DNA of 64,000 nt from Rahnella rivi. GTDB taxonomy: Bacteria; Pseudomonadota; Gammaproteobacteria; Enterobacterales; Enterobacteriaceae. The notes below the pieces were generated by a model. That model was not told the origin of the DNA, did not search any database, and worked only from the letters and a program-made list of their open reading frames with translations. Shown one piece after another: positions 31,076 through 41,338 of the stretch. The position numbers and the translations under genes are program-made. The stretch is taken from contig NZ_JAFMOX010000052.1 in NCBI RefSeq assembly GCF_019049655.1, forward strand, positions 1 to 64,000, given 5' to 3'. Position 1 is the first letter of the stretch; each line of letters begins with the position of its first letter.

Positions 31076-31123
31076 AGAGACAATAGGTCTTGTCTATGAC
31101 CATAAAACTATGAGGTAAGACAG

Positions 31124-31495
31124 ATGCAAACTGAAACTGTCGGCTCGTTCTCTTTAGACGACAACGTATGGCAAGGCGTGATCCTGACCGATTCTGCGGC
31201 GAAACAGGTTAAAACCCTGATGACCCAGGATCCTGAAGTGAAAGGCCTCCAGCTCTCGGTAAAACAATCGGGCTGTGCCGGCTTTGGCTACGTTCTGGAT
31301 TTAACCAAACAACCGGCCAGCGATGACCTGGTGTTTGAGCATGACGGCGCTTTGCTGTTTGTTCCGCTGAAGGCGATGCCTTTCATCGACGGAACCGAGG
31401 TGGATTTCGTCCGTGAAGGGCTGAATCAGATATTTAAATTCAATAATCCTAAAGCGCAACACGCCTGTGGTTGTGGCGAAAGTTTCGGCCTGTAA
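31124..31495 (+). CDS. sufA: A-type Fe-S carrier SufA
   Basis: SufA takes newly built Fe-S clusters from the SufBCD scaffold and passes them to target proteins. The 123-residue sequence has the three conserved Cys at 51 (QSGCAGFGY), 115 and 117 (CGCGESFG). GAGGTAA lies six bases before the ATG. It is the first gene of sufABCDSE. Confidence 0.96.
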   Translation: MQTETVGSFSLDDNVWQGVILTDSAAKQVKTLMTQDPEVKGLQLSVKQSGCAGFGYVLDLTKQPASDDLVFEHDGALLFVPLKAMPFIDGTEVDFVREGLNQIFKFNNPKAQHACGCGESFGL

Positions 31496-31547
31496 GACCG
31501 AGTCTTTTGATTTTTAAGATTATTGTAAACAAAGCGATGTAACCAAC

Positions 31548-33071
31548 ATGTCACGAAGCAACGTAGAAATTCCAGACGATGTGCAGTCTTGGGTCGGCGA
31601 GGGAGTGAATTACAAGGAAGGGTTTTTCACCCAGCTGGCAACCGATGAATTAGCATCAGGCATCAACGAAGATGTGGTTCGCGCGATTTCCGCGAAGCGC
31701 AACGAACCTGAGTGGATGCTGGAGTTCCGTCTGCAGGCTTATCATGCTTGGCTGAAAATGGAAGAGCCGCACTGGTTGAAAGCGTATTACACGCCTCTCG
31801 ATTATCAGGATTACAGCTATTATTCTGCGCCATCCTGTGGCAGCTGCGATGATACCTGTGGTTCTCAGCCTGGTGCCACACAGCAGCCTCCGGCAGACTC
31901 GCACAGTATTCCTGCGCTTGAGGGTAAAAACTACCTGACCAGCGAAGTTGAAAAAGCCTTTGAACAGTTGGGCGTCCCGGTACGTGAAGGGAGAGAAGTG
32001 GCAGTCGATGCAATTTTTGACTCCGTTTCTGTCTCCACGACTTACCGTGAAAAACTGGCGGAATCTGGCGTCATTTTCTGCTCTTTCGGTGAAGCTATTC
32101 ACGAATATCCAGATCTGGTTCGCAAATATCTCGGCACCGTGGTGCCTGCGCAGGACAACTTCTTCGCCGCACTCAATGCCGCTGTCGCCTCTGACGGCAC
32201 GTTCGTTTACGTGCCGAAGGGCGTGCGCTGCCCGATGGAGCTGTCGACCTATTTCCGTATCAATGCCGCGAAAACGGGTCAGTTTGAACGAACTATTCTG
32301 ATTGCCGATGAAGGCAGCTATGTCAGTTACATCGAAGGCTGCTCTGCGCCGGTGCGTGACACTTACCAGCTGCATGCGGCTGTTGTAGAAGTCATTCTGC
32401 ATAAAGATGCAGAAGTGAAATATTCCACCGTGCAGAACTGGTTCTCCGGCAGCAAAGACAGCAGCGGCGGGATCCTCAACTTTGTGACCAAACGCGCATT
32501 GTGTGAAGGAGCAGGGTCGAAGATGTCCTGGACGCAGTCTGAAACCGGTTCGGCGATCACCTGGAAATACCCAAGCGTTATCCTTAAAGGGGATAACTCG
32601 ATCGGTGAGTTCTTCTCCGTGGCGTTGACCAGTGGCAAACAGCAGGCTGACACCGGCACCAAGATGATCCACATTGGTAAAAACACCAAATCCACGATCA
32701 TCTCGAAAGGTATCTCCGCAGGCCATAGCCAGAACAGCTATCGCGGTCTGGTGAAGATCCTACCAGGCGCGGAAAATGCCCGTAACTTTACGCAGTGCGA
32801 TTCCATGTTGATTGGTCCGGACAGCGCAGCGCATACCTTCCCGTATGTTGAAGTGCGTAATAACACTGCTCAGCTGGAACATGAAGCAACAACGTCGAAA
32901 ATTGGCGATGACCAGCTGTTTTACTGTCTGCAACGTGGTATCAGCGAAGACGATGCTATTTCCATGATTGTTAACGGTTTCTGTAAAGATGTCTTTTCCG
33001 AGCTGCCGCTGGAGTTTGCTGTCGAAGCACAGAAACTGCTGGCGATAAGCCTTGAACACAGCGTCGGTTAA
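31548..33071 (+). CDS. sufB: Fe-S cluster scaffold subunit SufB
   Basis: SufB is the core scaffold of the SufBC2D complex, on which Fe-S clusters form under oxidative stress or iron limitation. The 507-residue protein is about 12 longer than E. coli SufB, with the extra residues near 105-120. Key residues are kept: the EGCSAPVRD cysteine, the cysteine of NFTQCDSML (about 417, equal to E. coli Cys405) and the glutamate of LEHEATTS (about 446, equal to Glu434). Two other E. coli cysteines just after Cys405 are Ser and Val here. The Shine-Dalgarno is weak. A 121-nt gap separates it from sufC. Confidence 0.96.
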   Translation: MSRSNVEIPDDVQSWVGEGVNYKEGFFTQLATDELASGINEDVVRAISAKRNEPEWMLEFRLQAYHAWLKMEEPHWLKAYYTPLDYQDYSYYSAPSCGSCDDTCGSQPGATQQPPADSHSIPALEGKNYLTSEVEKAFEQLGVPVREGREVAVDAIFDSVSVSTTYREKLAESGVIFCSFGEAIHEYPDLVRKYLGTVVPAQDNFFAALNAAVASDGTFVYVPKGVRCPMELSTYFRINAAKTGQFERTILIADEGSYVSYIEGCSAPVRDTYQLHAAVVEVILHKDAEVKYSTVQNWFSGSKDSSGGILNFVTKRALCEGAGSKMSWTQSETGSAITWKYPSVILKGDNSIGEFFSVALTSGKQQADTGTKMIHIGKNTKSTIISKGISAGHSQNSYRGLVKILPGAENARNFTQCDSMLIGPDSAAHTFPYVEVRNNTAQLEHEATTSKIGDDQLFYCLQRGISEDDAISMIVNGFCKDVFSELPLEFAVEAQKLLAISLEHSVG

Positions 33072-33192
33072 AAACCCGACGTCTTTTCTGCCGTCGCAGC
33101 GTGGTGTGACGTCGCGGCGGACAGGTTTGAGTTCAGCACAGTCAAAGCATAATCAGAATTATGAGCGCGCAGGCGCAAACTCAAGGATACGT

Positions 33193-33939
33193 ATGTTAAG
33201 CATCAAGAATTTGAAGGTCCGTGTCGAAGAAAAGGAAATTCTCAAGGGACTCGATCTGGAGATCAAACCGGGAGAAGTACACGCCATCATGGGCCCGAAC
33301 GGCTCAGGTAAAAGTACGCTCTCCGCGACACTGGCTGGCCGGGAAGATTACGAAGTTACCGACGGTTCCGTAATGTTCAACGGTAAAGATTTACTGGATC
33401 TTGCTCCGGAAGACCGTGCGGGTGAAGGCGTTTTCATGGCTTTCCAGTACCCGGTAGAAATCCCGGGCGTGACCAACCATTTCTTCCTGCAAACCGCAGT
33501 GAATGCGGTGCGTAAATACCGCGGTCAGGAAGCCATGGACCGTTTTGACTTCGCGGATTTCATCGAAGAAAAAATCGCGATGCTGAAGATGCCTGCCGAT
33601 TTGCTGACCCGTTCAGTGAACGTCGGTTTCTCCGGCGGTGAGAAAAAGCGTAATGACATTCTGCAAATGGCGGCGCTTGAGCCAAATCTTTGCATTCTCG
33701 ATGAAACCGACTCCGGTCTGGACATCGATGCGCTGAAAATCGTTTCTGACGGTGTTAATACTCTGCGTGACGGCAAACGTTCGTTCGTTATAGTCACTCA
33801 CTACCAACGCATCCTCGACTACATCAAGCCTGATTACGTGCACGTTCTGTATCAGGGTCGTATTGTAAAATCTGGCGATTTCAGCCTGGTTAAACAGTTA
33901 GAGGAGCAGGGTTATGGCTGGCTTACCGACGAAGAGTAA
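33193..33939 (+). CDS. sufC: Fe-S assembly ATPase SufC
   Basis: SufC is the ABC-type ATPase of SufBC2D. The 248 residues show Walker A GPNGSGKST, a signature SVGFSGGEKKRNDILQM and Walker B LCILDETDSGLDIDAL, typical of SufC and different from transporter ATPases. The ATG at 33193 follows AAGGA; codons further upstream belong to the sufB-sufC spacer. It overlaps sufD by 26 bp. Confidence 0.96.
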   Translation: MLSIKNLKVRVEEKEILKGLDLEIKPGEVHAIMGPNGSGKSTLSATLAGREDYEVTDGSVMFNGKDLLDLAPEDRAGEGVFMAFQYPVEIPGVTNHFFLQTAVNAVRKYRGQEAMDRFDFADFIEEKIAMLKMPADLLTRSVNVGFSGGEKKRNDILQMAALEPNLCILDETDSGLDIDALKIVSDGVNTLRDGKRSFVIVTHYQRILDYIKPDYVHVLYQGRIVKSGDFSLVKQLEEQGYGWLTDEE

Positions 33940-35215
33940 TGCACCTGCAGCGGGCAGTTCACATGCCATGCAGCAGCTTTACCGTCTTTTTGAAAGCCGC
34001 GGTGGCGAGCAATCTGTTCACGCCCACACGCACTGGCAACAGGTGCTGCGCCTCGGTTTCCCGCACGCCAAAATGGAAGACTGGAAATATACGCCGGTTT
34101 CCTCTCTGCTGGGCAATCAGTTCTTTGCTCCCCAGCAGCAGGCCGTAACGGCTGAGACAGTGAAGTCTTTAGCCTTGCCGCTCGATTCATACCGTCTGGT
34201 TTTCGTCGATGGTCGTTTCGATGCAAGCCTGAGTGATGCTGAAACCGGTGCATTTGAGATCCAAAAACTGAATGCGGCGGCGCAGCAAACGCTGCCTGAG
34301 CCGGTTCAGTCTGAAGTCTTTTTGCACCTGACTGAAAGTCTGGCGCAGGATCCTATCGCTGTACGCCTTCCTGCCGGTAAACAGGCAGACAAACCGCTGT
34401 ATCTTTTACATATCAGCAGCGGTCGCGACCAGTCACGTGAAATGAATACGGTGCATCATCGCTATCATTTAGCCATTGAAAGCGGTGCAAATGCAGAAGT
34501 GATTGAACATTACCTGAGTCTCAACGATCACGGGCACTTTACCGGCGCACGTATGACGGTAAATGTGGGCGACAATGCGGACTTTGCGCATTACAAACTG
34601 GCGTTCGAAAGCCAGGCCAGCTTCCACTTCTCGCACAATGATTTGGTGGTCGGGCGTGATGCACGAGTTTCCAGCCACAGTTTCCTGCTGGGCGCGGGTC
34701 TGACCCGTAATAACACCAGTGCACAGCTGAACGGTGAAAACACCCATCTCAACATTAACAGCCTGGTTCTGCCGGTTGACAGTGAGATTGCGGATACCCG
34801 TACCTATCTTGAGCACAACAAAGGTTATTGCAACAGCAACCAGTTGCACAAAGTGATCGTGAACGATCGCGCAAAAGCGATTTTCAACGGCATGATTAAG
34901 GTGGCGAAGCACGCACTGAAAACTGACGGGAAAATGACCAACAACAACTTGTTGCTGGGTAAACATACCGAAGTTGATACTAAGCCACAGCTCGAAATCT
35001 ATGCCGATGACGTCAAGTGCAGCCACGGTGCGACCGTCGGTCGTATTGATGACGAACAGCTTTTCTATCTGCGTACCCGTGGTATCAGCGGCGATGATGC
35101 TCAGCAAATGATCATTTTTGCTTTTGCTGCTGAACTGACGGAAGCCATCGAGAATGAAACCCTGCGTGATGTCGTGATTGCCCGTATTGCGGGTCGACTC
35201 AATCGAGGTAAGTAA
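33914..35215 (+). CDS. sufD: Fe-S scaffold subunit SufD
   Basis: SufD is the SufB paralogue in the scaffold complex, needed for iron entry. The 433-residue protein begins MAGLP, as in E. coli, and carries [15 protein letters not shown], which holds the functionally important His (E. coli His360), and [16 protein letters not shown]. It starts inside the end of sufC and shares a single base with sufS. Confidence 0.96.
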   Translation: MAGLPTKSNAPAAGSSHAMQQLYRLFESRGGEQSVHAHTHWQQVLRLGFPHAKMEDWKYTPVSSLLGNQFFAPQQQAVTAETVKSLALPLDSYRLVFVDGRFDASLSDAETGAFEIQKLNAAAQQTLPEPVQSEVFLHLTESLAQDPIAVRLPAGKQADKPLYLLHISSGRDQSREMNTVHHRYHLAIESGANAEVIEHYLSLNDHGHFTGARMTVNVGDNADFAHYKLAFESQASFHFSHNDLVVGRDARVSSHSFLLGAGLTRNNTSAQLNGENTHLNINSLVLPVDSEIADTRTYLEHNKGYCNSNQLHKVIVNDRAKAIFNGMIKVAKHALKTDGKMTNNNLLLGKHTEVDTKPQLEIYADDVKCSHGATVGRIDDEQLFYLRTRGISGDDAQQMIIFAFAAELTEAIENETLRDVVIARIAGRLNRGK

Positions 35216-36435
35216 TGACTTTTCCACTGGAAAGAGTACGAAGCGATTTCCCTGTATTGAGCCGCGAAGTTAACGGCCAGCCGCTGGCCTATCTTGACAG
35301 TGCTGCCAGCGCACAGAAACCGCATCAGGTTATTCAACGCGAAATGTCTTTTTTCGAGCAAGGTTATGCTGCGGTTCACCGCGGCATTCATACCATGAGC
35401 GCAGAAGCGACTGAGCAGATGGAAAACGTCCGCACTCAGGCCGCACATTTCATGAATGCTGCATCGGCGGAAGAAATTGTCTTCGTCAAAGGTTCCACGG
35501 AAGCTATTAACCTGGTGGCCAATACCTGGGGGCGTGAATTTTTACATCCCGGTGACCGCATTATCCTGACCGAGATGGAGCATCACGCCAATATCGTTCC
35601 ATGGCAGATGCTGGCGAAAGAACGTGATTTGCACATCGACGTCTGGCATCTGACGCCGGAAGGCGAGCTGGATTTATCTCAGCTTGAAGGGCTTATCACA
35701 CCGCGCACTAAATTGCTGACGCTGGCGCATGTTTCCAATGTGCTGGGCACTGTTAACCCGCTCGAAACCATCATCCCGCAGGCGAAAGCGGCCGGGCTGA
35801 CTGTGCTGGTTGATGGTGCACAGGCTGTCATGCACTACGCGGTCGACGTTCAGGCGCTGGGCTGTGATTTCTATGTCTGGTCTGGTCATAAGCTCTACGG
35901 GCCGACCGGCATCGGTATTCTGTATGGGCGTAAAGCACTGCTGGATCAGATGCCGCCATGGGAAGGTGGCGGATCGATGATCAAGCATGTCAGCCTGAGT
36001 GAAGGTACGACCTTCGCGGCCGCACCATGGCGCTTTGAAGCCGGCACGCCAAATACCGGTGGTATTATGGGGCTGGGCGCGGCGATGGACTATGTGACTG
36101 AACTGGGGCTGGAGAATATCCATGCTTACGAGCAGGAACTGATGACCTACGCACTAGAGCAGATGGCGACAGTGCCTGATATTCAGATCTACGGTCCGGC
36201 ACACCGTTCAGGCGTGATAGCGTTTAACCTCGGTAAACATCATGCTTACGATGTGGGCAGTTTCCTTGATCAATACGGTATTGCCATCCGCACGGGGCAT
36301 CACTGCGCGATGCCATTAATGTCTTTCTACGGTGTTCCGGCTATGTGCCGTGCGTCGCTTGCGATGTACAATACCCGTGAAGAAGTCGACCGTCTGGTCG
36401 CAGGACTGCAACGTATTCACCGGTTGTTGGGCTAA
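35215..36435 (+). CDS. sufS: Cysteine desulfurase SufS
   Basis: This class II PLP-dependent desulfurase releases sulfur from cysteine and hands it to SufE. The 406-residue sequence has the PLP lysine K226 in [12 protein letters not shown] and the persulfide cysteine C364 in [11 protein letters not shown]. Length equals E. coli SufS. TAATG overlap with sufD. Confidence 0.97.
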   Translation: MTFPLERVRSDFPVLSREVNGQPLAYLDSAASAQKPHQVIQREMSFFEQGYAAVHRGIHTMSAEATEQMENVRTQAAHFMNAASAEEIVFVKGSTEAINLVANTWGREFLHPGDRIILTEMEHHANIVPWQMLAKERDLHIDVWHLTPEGELDLSQLEGLITPRTKLLTLAHVSNVLGTVNPLETIIPQAKAAGLTVLVDGAQAVMHYAVDVQALGCDFYVWSGHKLYGPTGIGILYGRKALLDQMPPWEGGGSMIKHVSLSEGTTFAAAPWRFEAGTPNTGGIMGLGAAMDYVTELGLENIHAYEQELMTYALEQMATVPDIQIYGPAHRSGVIAFNLGKHHAYDVGSFLDQYGIAIRTGHHCAMPLMSFYGVPAMCRASLAMYNTREEVDRLVAGLQRIHRLLG

Positions 36436-36463
36436 GCCTGACAACCTCGATCAGGATGTTGTT

Positions 36464-36877
36464 ATGGCTTTGCCAGATAAAAGTAAGTTAGTGAGAAATT
36501 TTTCCCGGTGCCCGAACTGGGAAGAGAAATATCTGTACGTGATTGAACTCGGCGGGCAGTTACCGGCTTTGCCGGAGGAACATCGTCAGGACAAAAATCT
36601 GATATCAGGCTGTCAGAGCCAGGTGTGGATCGTGATGCGCACGGATGAAACCGGCGCGCTCACCTTTGAAGGCGACAGCGATGCGGCTATCGTGAAAGGA
36701 TTAGTGGCGATTGTGTTCAGTCTGTACCAGGGACTCACGCCGCGCGATGTTGTTGAACTAGATGTCCGTCCGTTCTTCGCAGAGCTGGAACTTAGCCAGC
36801 ATCTCACGCCTTCACGCTCGCAGGGGCTGGAAGCGATGATCCGTTCTATTCGTGCTAACGCAGCGACGCTGGCTTAA
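36464..36877 (+). CDS. sufE: Sulfur acceptor SufE
   Basis: SufE accepts persulfide sulfur from SufS and moves it to SufB. The 137-residue protein has the acceptor cysteine C50 in [10 protein letters not shown]. The ATG at 36464 is preceded by AGGATG and gives the family N-terminus [16 protein letters not shown]. It is the last gene of the suf operon. Confidence 0.96.
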   Translation: MALPDKSKLVRNFSRCPNWEEKYLYVIELGGQLPALPEEHRQDKNLISGCQSQVWIVMRTDETGALTFEGDSDAAIVKGLVAIVFSLYQGLTPRDVVELDVRPFFAELELSQHLTPSRSQGLEAMIRSIRANAATLA

Positions 36878-36892
36878 GCGCTGATTGCTCAC

Positions 36893-36926
36893 TTTGCTCA
36901 TTAGGAATCGTCTGCTAATGAGCAAA
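36893..36926 (+). terminator. Hairpin after the suf operon
   Basis: A perfect 12-bp stem TTTGCTCATTAG / CTAATGAGCAAA with a 10-nt loop lies 15 nt after sufE. The following T-tract is weak (GCCATTTCTG), so termination may be partial. Confidence 0.65.
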
Positions 36927-37143
36927 GCCATTTCTGAATATCCCCGCGTTTTATTCTGTTTTACTCCTGACTTTTCATTCGTTTAAAAAACCGTTTCACT
37001 GTGTTTTCAACCGGTCATGCCATTAGGTAACTTTCTGATTTTCTGCAGTTTGATTGCCTTGAAGTTCTGCGCTGCTAGTATTAACAGACAAGATAATTGT
37101 CTGGCCTCAGATCCTCTGAGTGCAGGCCGAAAAAGGACTGAGT

Positions 37144-38157
37144 ATGAGACGCGCATTACCCCTTTTGGCGATGTTAGTTGGCACAATGATGGCAACGCAC
37201 TCCCTGACCGCAAGTGCAGCGGAATACCCTCTGCCGCCGGATAATAGCCGCCTGGTAGGCGAAAACACGACTTATGTGGTACCTAATGACGGTCAGCCGC
37301 TGGAAGCCGTAGCGGCTAAATATCAAATTGGTCTGATTGCTATGCTTGAAGCGAACCCGGGTACGGACCCTTATTTGCCAAAAGCCGGTAGCGTGCTGAC
37401 CATCCCTTCGCAAATGCTTTTACCAGATACCAAACGTGAGGGTATCGTTGTCAACCTCGCGGAACTTCGCCTCTATTATTATCCAAAAGGTGAAGACAAA
37501 GTGATCGTCTATCCGATTGGTATCGGCCAGTTAGGGCGAAATACCCCGGAGATGGTGACGTCAGTCAGCCAAAAAATCCCCAACCCGACATGGACTCCGA
37601 CCGCCAATATTCGTAAAGCTTACCTGAAAGATGGCATTAAACTGCCTGGAATGGTGCCCGCAGGGCCGGAGAATCCAATGGGGCTATTTGCGATGCGTCT
37701 GTCAGCCGGGACCGGACAGTATTTAATCCACGGCACCAACGCCAACTTTGGTATTGGAATGCGAGTGAGCTCAGGATGTATCCGTTTGCGTCCTGATGAT
37801 ATCGAAGCGTTGTTTAATACAGTGCCGAAGGGCACGCGCGTGCAGATTATCAATCAGCCAATCAAATATGATATTGAGCCAGACGGTAAACGCTATATCG
37901 AGGTACATCAGCCACTGTCTCATACTGAAAAAGATGATCCGCAAACTAAGCCGATAGCCTTGACGGCAGCGATGAAAAAATTCATTAAGCATGACGACAC
38001 CAATGCTGCGATGGTGAAAGAAGCTATTACACGTCGTTCCGGTATGCCTGTGGTAGTGAATGTGGGGGATAAAGCCACCGGTACGGCGCCCGCTGCCAGC
38101 GAACCACAGACGGCTGCAACGTCACAACCAGATGTCAGTACCGCAAGGACGCAGTAA
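37144..38157 (+). CDS. ldtE: L,D-transpeptidase LdtE (YnhG)
   Basis: LdtE is a periplasmic YkuD-domain transpeptidase that makes 3-3 cross-links in peptidoglycan; close relatives attach Lpp. The 337-residue precursor has a signal peptide ending near ASAA, a LysM-like N-terminal part (YVVPNDGQPLEAVAAKYQIG), and the catalytic block HGTNANFGIGMRVSSGCIRLRPDD with the active Cys and His. Position between sufE and lpp is the same as E. coli ynhG (ldtE). AAGGA precedes the ATG at 37144; an upstream in-frame start would bury the signal peptide. Confidence 0.9.
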   Translation: MRRALPLLAMLVGTMMATHSLTASAAEYPLPPDNSRLVGENTTYVVPNDGQPLEAVAAKYQIGLIAMLEANPGTDPYLPKAGSVLTIPSQMLLPDTKREGIVVNLAELRLYYYPKGEDKVIVYPIGIGQLGRNTPEMVTSVSQKIPNPTWTPTANIRKAYLKDGIKLPGMVPAGPENPMGLFAMRLSAGTGQYLIHGTNANFGIGMRVSSGCIRLRPDDIEALFNTVPKGTRVQIINQPIKYDIEPDGKRYIEVHQPLSHTEKDDPQTKPIALTAAMKKFIKHDDTNAAMVKEAITRRSGMPVVVNVGDKATGTAPAASEPQTAATSQPDVSTARTQ

Positions 38158-38193
38158 GCGCCGCAAAACCACTGCTGAAGCGATTTTTTCCTG

Positions 38194-38217
38194 AGGAGCC
38201 ACTACGGCTCCTTTTTT
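38194..38217 (+). terminator. Terminator of ldtE
   Basis: Stem AGGAGCC / GGCTCCT with loop ACTAC and a following run of T, 36 nt after the stop. Confidence 0.9.
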
Positions 38218-38363
38218 GTTCCTGGCGCTCAGGGGCGCAGCGAGAGAGGTATTTAGAAACGTATTGTTAAGTCAGATGCGTTAGCTGGAAACAAAATGGA
38301 ATGTCGCGAGATGGGAGGAGTACGAAGAGGGGAAAGAAGGTGAGGAAAAACAGATAAAAAAAT

Positions 38364-38393
38364 GGCGCACTGAGTGCGCCATTGAACTAGAGA
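38364..38393 (-). terminator. Terminator of lpp
   Basis: Stem AATGGCGCA / TGCGCCATT with loop CTGAG; the minus strand continues with a run of T. It lies 9 nt after the lpp stop, as expected for this very stable mRNA. Confidence 0.92.
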
Positions 38394-38401
38394 AGTAAAT
38401 A

Positions 38402-38659
<258 letters not shown>

Positions 38660-38674
38660 TTAATCTCCATGTAG

Positions 38675-38710
38675 CGTTACAAGTATTACACAAACTATTT
38701 TCTAATGAGA
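38675..38710 (-). promoter_or_regulatory. lpp promoter
   Basis: The minus strand reads TTTGTGTAATACTTGTAACG then GCTACATGGAG, the same as the E. coli lpp promoter -10 (AATACT, 38682-38687) and transcript start (G at 38675). The leader to the ATG is about 37 nt. Upstream is AT-rich, typical of this very strong promoter. Confidence 0.85.
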
Positions 38711-38877
38711 ATAATTTTTTGTAGGTAAACGCTATATTTTGATCGTTCGCTCAAAGAAGCATCTTTTTTTACGAAAAAGTTAAAAATTGCTTCGAAAACA
38801 GCTGTTTTCCATGGGACTTATCCCAATTTCAGTACGTCTGCCTTAAGCCATTTTTAAGAAAAAATGCTTCCCGAAGA

Positions 38878-38906
38878 AATAAACGCCACGGGATGCGGCG
38901 TTTATT
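38878..38906 (-). terminator. Hairpin after pykF
   Basis: A 10-bp stem AATAAACGCC / GGCGTTTATT lies 23 nt past the pykF stop. On the minus strand a T-rich stretch comes only after a further short hairpin, so the exact end is uncertain. Confidence 0.6.
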
Positions 38907-38929
38907 CATGCTCTGGGTCACGTTTTTAT

Positions 38930-40342
38930 TTAAACAACGTGCACCGAAGAAGTATTGGTAGTGCCGCTTTGAACCAGCGCGCCAGAAACCATCACTACGA
39001 TATCACCTTTCTGAGCCAAACCGCTTTCAATCGCCGCTTCTTTACCAATGCGGTAGAAATCATCAGTAGAGGCAATTTCTTTCACCAGCTGAGTCACTAC
39101 GCCTTTGGTCAGGATTAACTGACGGGCAGTGATTTCATTCGTGGTCAGCGCCAGGATAGTCGCGTGCGGGAAGTATTTACGCACAGCTTTAGCAGATTTA
39201 CCACCGCTGGTTGCAACAACGATCAATGGAGCATCCAGTTTTTCAGCAGTTTCTACTGCGCCACGGCAAACGGCTTCAGTAATACGCAGTTTGCGATTGT
39301 CGTTCTGACCATCAATGCGGCTCTGCATAACGCGGTCAGTACGGGCACAAATGGTCGCCATGATAGTCACGGCTTCCAGCGGATATTTACCTTTAGCACT
39401 TTCACCGGACAGCATCACAGCGTCAGTACCGTCGATGATGGCGTTAGCCACGTCGCCTGCTTCAGCGCGGGTAGGGCGTGGGTTTTTGATCATGGAATCG
39501 AGCATTTGCGTTGCGGTGATAACCACTTTGCGCGCACGGTTACATTTTTCGATCATCATCTTCTGCGCGAAGATAACTTCTTCAACCGGGATCTCAACAC
39601 CCAGGTCACCACGTGCAACCATGATGCCGTCTGATGCTTCGAGGATTTCGTCGAAGTTGTTCAGGCCTTCCTGGTTTTCAATTTTGGAGATGATCTGGAT
39701 ATGCTCACCACCGTGGTTTTTCAGGTGCTCGCGAATTTCCAGAACGTCAGAACGTTTACGGATGAAAGAAGCAGCAACAAAGTCAACGCCTTGTTCACAA
39801 CCGAAGATCAGGTCGCGCTTGTCTTTTTCAGCCAGCGCAGGCAGAGCGATAGAAACGCCTGGCAGGTTAACGCCTTTGTTTTCGCCCAGGTCACCGTTGT
39901 TCAGAACTTTACAGGTAACTTCGGTTTCGGTGACGTTAGTCACTTCCATGCCGATCAGGCCATCGTCCACCAGAATGGTGTTGCCAATTTTCAGGTCGGC
40001 GGCGAAACCTGCGTAGGTCACAGCAACGCGTTCGGTGTTACCGATTACGCTCTGGTCGGTAGTGAAGGTGTAAGTCTGACCCGCAACCAGTGCAGCATCT
40101 TTGCCGCCTTCCAGTTTCATGGTGCGGATTTCAGGACCTTTGGTGTCCAGCAGGATAGCTGCTTTGTGGCCGGTAGAGGCCATCACGTTGCGGATGTTTT
40201 TAATGCGTTGACCGTGCTCTTCGTAATCACCGTGAGAGAAGTTCAGACGCATTACGTTCATGCCTGCATCAAGCAGTTTGGTCAGCATTTCTTCGGATTC
40301 AGTTTTCGGTCCGATGGTACAAACAATTTTGGTCTTTTTCAT
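38930..40342 (-). CDS. pykF: Pyruvate kinase I PykF
   Basis: PykF converts PEP and ADP to pyruvate and ATP and is activated by fructose-1,6-bisphosphate in E. coli. The 470-residue protein opens [20 protein letters not shown] and carries [51 protein letters not shown] and the signature [22 protein letters not shown]. Length and start equal E. coli PykF. It lies next to lpp, as in E. coli. Confidence 0.97.
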   Translation of the reverse strand: MKKTKIVCTIGPKTESEEMLTKLLDAGMNVMRLNFSHGDYEEHGQRIKNIRNVMASTGHKAAILLDTKGPEIRTMKLEGGKDAALVAGQTYTFTTDQSVIGNTERVAVTYAGFAADLKIGNTILVDDGLIGMEVTNVTETEVTCKVLNNGDLGENKGVNLPGVSIALPALAEKDKRDLIFGCEQGVDFVAASFIRKRSDVLEIREHLKNHGGEHIQIISKIENQEGLNNFDEILEASDGIMVARGDLGVEIPVEEVIFAQKMMIEKCNRARKVVITATQMLDSMIKNPRPTRAEAGDVANAIIDGTDAVMLSGESAKGKYPLEAVTIMATICARTDRVMQSRIDGQNDNRKLRITEAVCRGAVETAEKLDAPLIVVATSGGKSAKAVRKYFPHATILALTTNEITARQLILTKGVVTQLVKEIASTDDFYRIGKEAAIESGLAQKGDIVVMVSGALVQSGTTNTSSVHVV

Positions 40343-40927
40343 GACGATTTTATCTACAAGTTGTGATGGATTGGAAAAGTGTTTGCCTGACAGCAGGGCT
40401 GCCCGCGCGGAATTGAAGTCTTGCCTGGTTGAATCAAATCATTACTAAGCGTAGAAGACTGTGAAAGGAATGGTGTAGTTAGTTCAGCCAAAGCATAGCG
40501 ATTAGTGCGATTTAAGATCGCTACGGGAGTGGTCACGCTTTTATAAGTGCGATATCGACAGATCAAGGGGCTGAAACCATTCAATCGAAGAGACGATGCG
40601 TATTATAGAGGGGAACGAGGCGGGAAACCAAATAAAAAACGTGATAAAGCGCAAGCTTAGGGCAGATGACAGAGTGTTGTTGCGCAAATACCCAAAGTGG
40701 GCAGAGCGGAAACCACAGGGTATAACAGATTCGTTACGGGACCGGCGAAAATGCCACAACTTCGAAATAAACCGGTTAAAGGCAAGACGAACATATGCGT
40801 GTGGTCGGGAAATCCTGAAAACAGATAATCATCAGAGGAGGTGCTGGTGTTTATAGAGGAAGCGGTTGGATTCAAAGCAGGGAGTGAAATCAGGGAAAGT
40901 CACACAGGGAGTAACCGGGCGTTGCTT
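40343..40927. other. pykF upstream region
   Basis: No gene is supported in this 585-nt stretch between pykF and the tRNA pair. On the minus strand it holds a Cra-like box and a TATAAA element (about 40540), so the pykF promoter is probably about 200 nt from the start codon. The rest is uninformative. No clear tRNA transcript terminator was seen below 40928. Confidence 0.5.
40572..40583 (-). promoter_or_regulatory. Cra (FruR) box upstream of pykF
   Basis: TGAAACCATTCA (plus-strand reading) matches TGAAWCGNTTCA with one mismatch. It is about 230 nt upstream of pykF. Cra represses pykF in E. coli, so the same control is inferred, opposite in sign to that at ppsA. Confidence 0.55.
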
Positions 40928-41004
40928 TGGTGCGTCCGAGTGGACTCGAACCACCGACCCCCACCATGTCAAGGTGGTGCTCTAACCAACTGAGCTACGG
41001 ACGC
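40928..41004 (-). tRNA. valW: tRNA-Val (GAC), copy 2
   Basis: This 77-nt tRNA reads on the minus strand with acceptor GCGTCCG / CGGACGC, anticodon loop CTTGACA (anticodon GAC), the T-loop GGTTCGAGTCC and an encoded CCA. It is identical to its neighbour. E. coli has valV-valW at this place; which copy corresponds to which name is a guess. Confidence 0.96.
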
Positions 41005-41032
41005 ACATCATGCAACGGTACTGCTTCGAAAT

Positions 41033-41109
41033 TGGTGCGTCCGAGTGGACTCGAACCACCGACCCCCACCATGTCAAGGTGGTGCTCTAACCAACTGAGC
41101 TACGGACGC
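41033..41109 (-). tRNA. valV: tRNA-Val (GAC), copy 1
   Basis: Same 77-nt sequence as the copy at 40928-41004, with anticodon GAC and encoded CCA. It is the promoter-proximal copy, and the two are 28 nt apart and transcribed together. Confidence 0.96.
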
Positions 41110-41151
41110 ATCGTTTTCTTTCTTGTCAGCCAGTGCTGGCGACGGGGACGA

Positions 41152-41180
41152 ATATTAACGGCGTCTCTGAATACTGGCAA
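41152..41180 (-). promoter_or_regulatory. Promoter of the tRNA-Val pair
   Basis: On the minus strand, TTGCCA (41175-41180) and TAATAT (41152-41157) are separated by exactly 17 nt and followed by a GC-rich discriminator (TCGTCCCCG). This is the pattern of a strong stable-RNA promoter under stringent control. Confidence 0.8.
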
Positions 41181-41274
41181 GGGAAAAAAGACATTTTTCT
41201 TTCATAATGTGCACGACTGACGAGCTTATGCGCATTGCGTTGTTTTTTTAGGCATAACGGCCTTCGCTCAGGGG

Positions 41275-41313
41275 CAAAAGCCACGCGCAGATGAATCTTT
41301 TTTAGCGCGTGGC
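41275..41313 (-). terminator. Terminator of mdtK
   Basis: A 9-bp stem GCCACGCGC / GCGCGTGGC with a 16-nt loop is followed on the minus strand by TTTT. It lies 26 nt after the mdtK stop. Confidence 0.8.
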
Positions 41314-41338
41314 CAGTGATTGCGTAAGTGAAAGACGG

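Noticed and set aside
32780..32860. Apparent loss of the essential SufB cysteine (HTFPYVEV instead of E. coli HTFPYVEC)
   Set aside because: Counting from the C-terminus shows that E. coli Cys405 is the one in TQCDSML, which is conserved here. The changed one is a different, non-essential cysteine.
39315..40016. Long open frame antisense to pykF (and similar long frames opposite sufB and selO)
   Set aside because: These are shadows of strongly biased codon use on the coding strand. The opposite genes are well-established full-length families.
40861..41220. Plus-strand open frame across the two tRNA-Val genes
   Set aside because: It repeats the same peptide because the tRNAs are identical; it is antisense to the tRNA genes.
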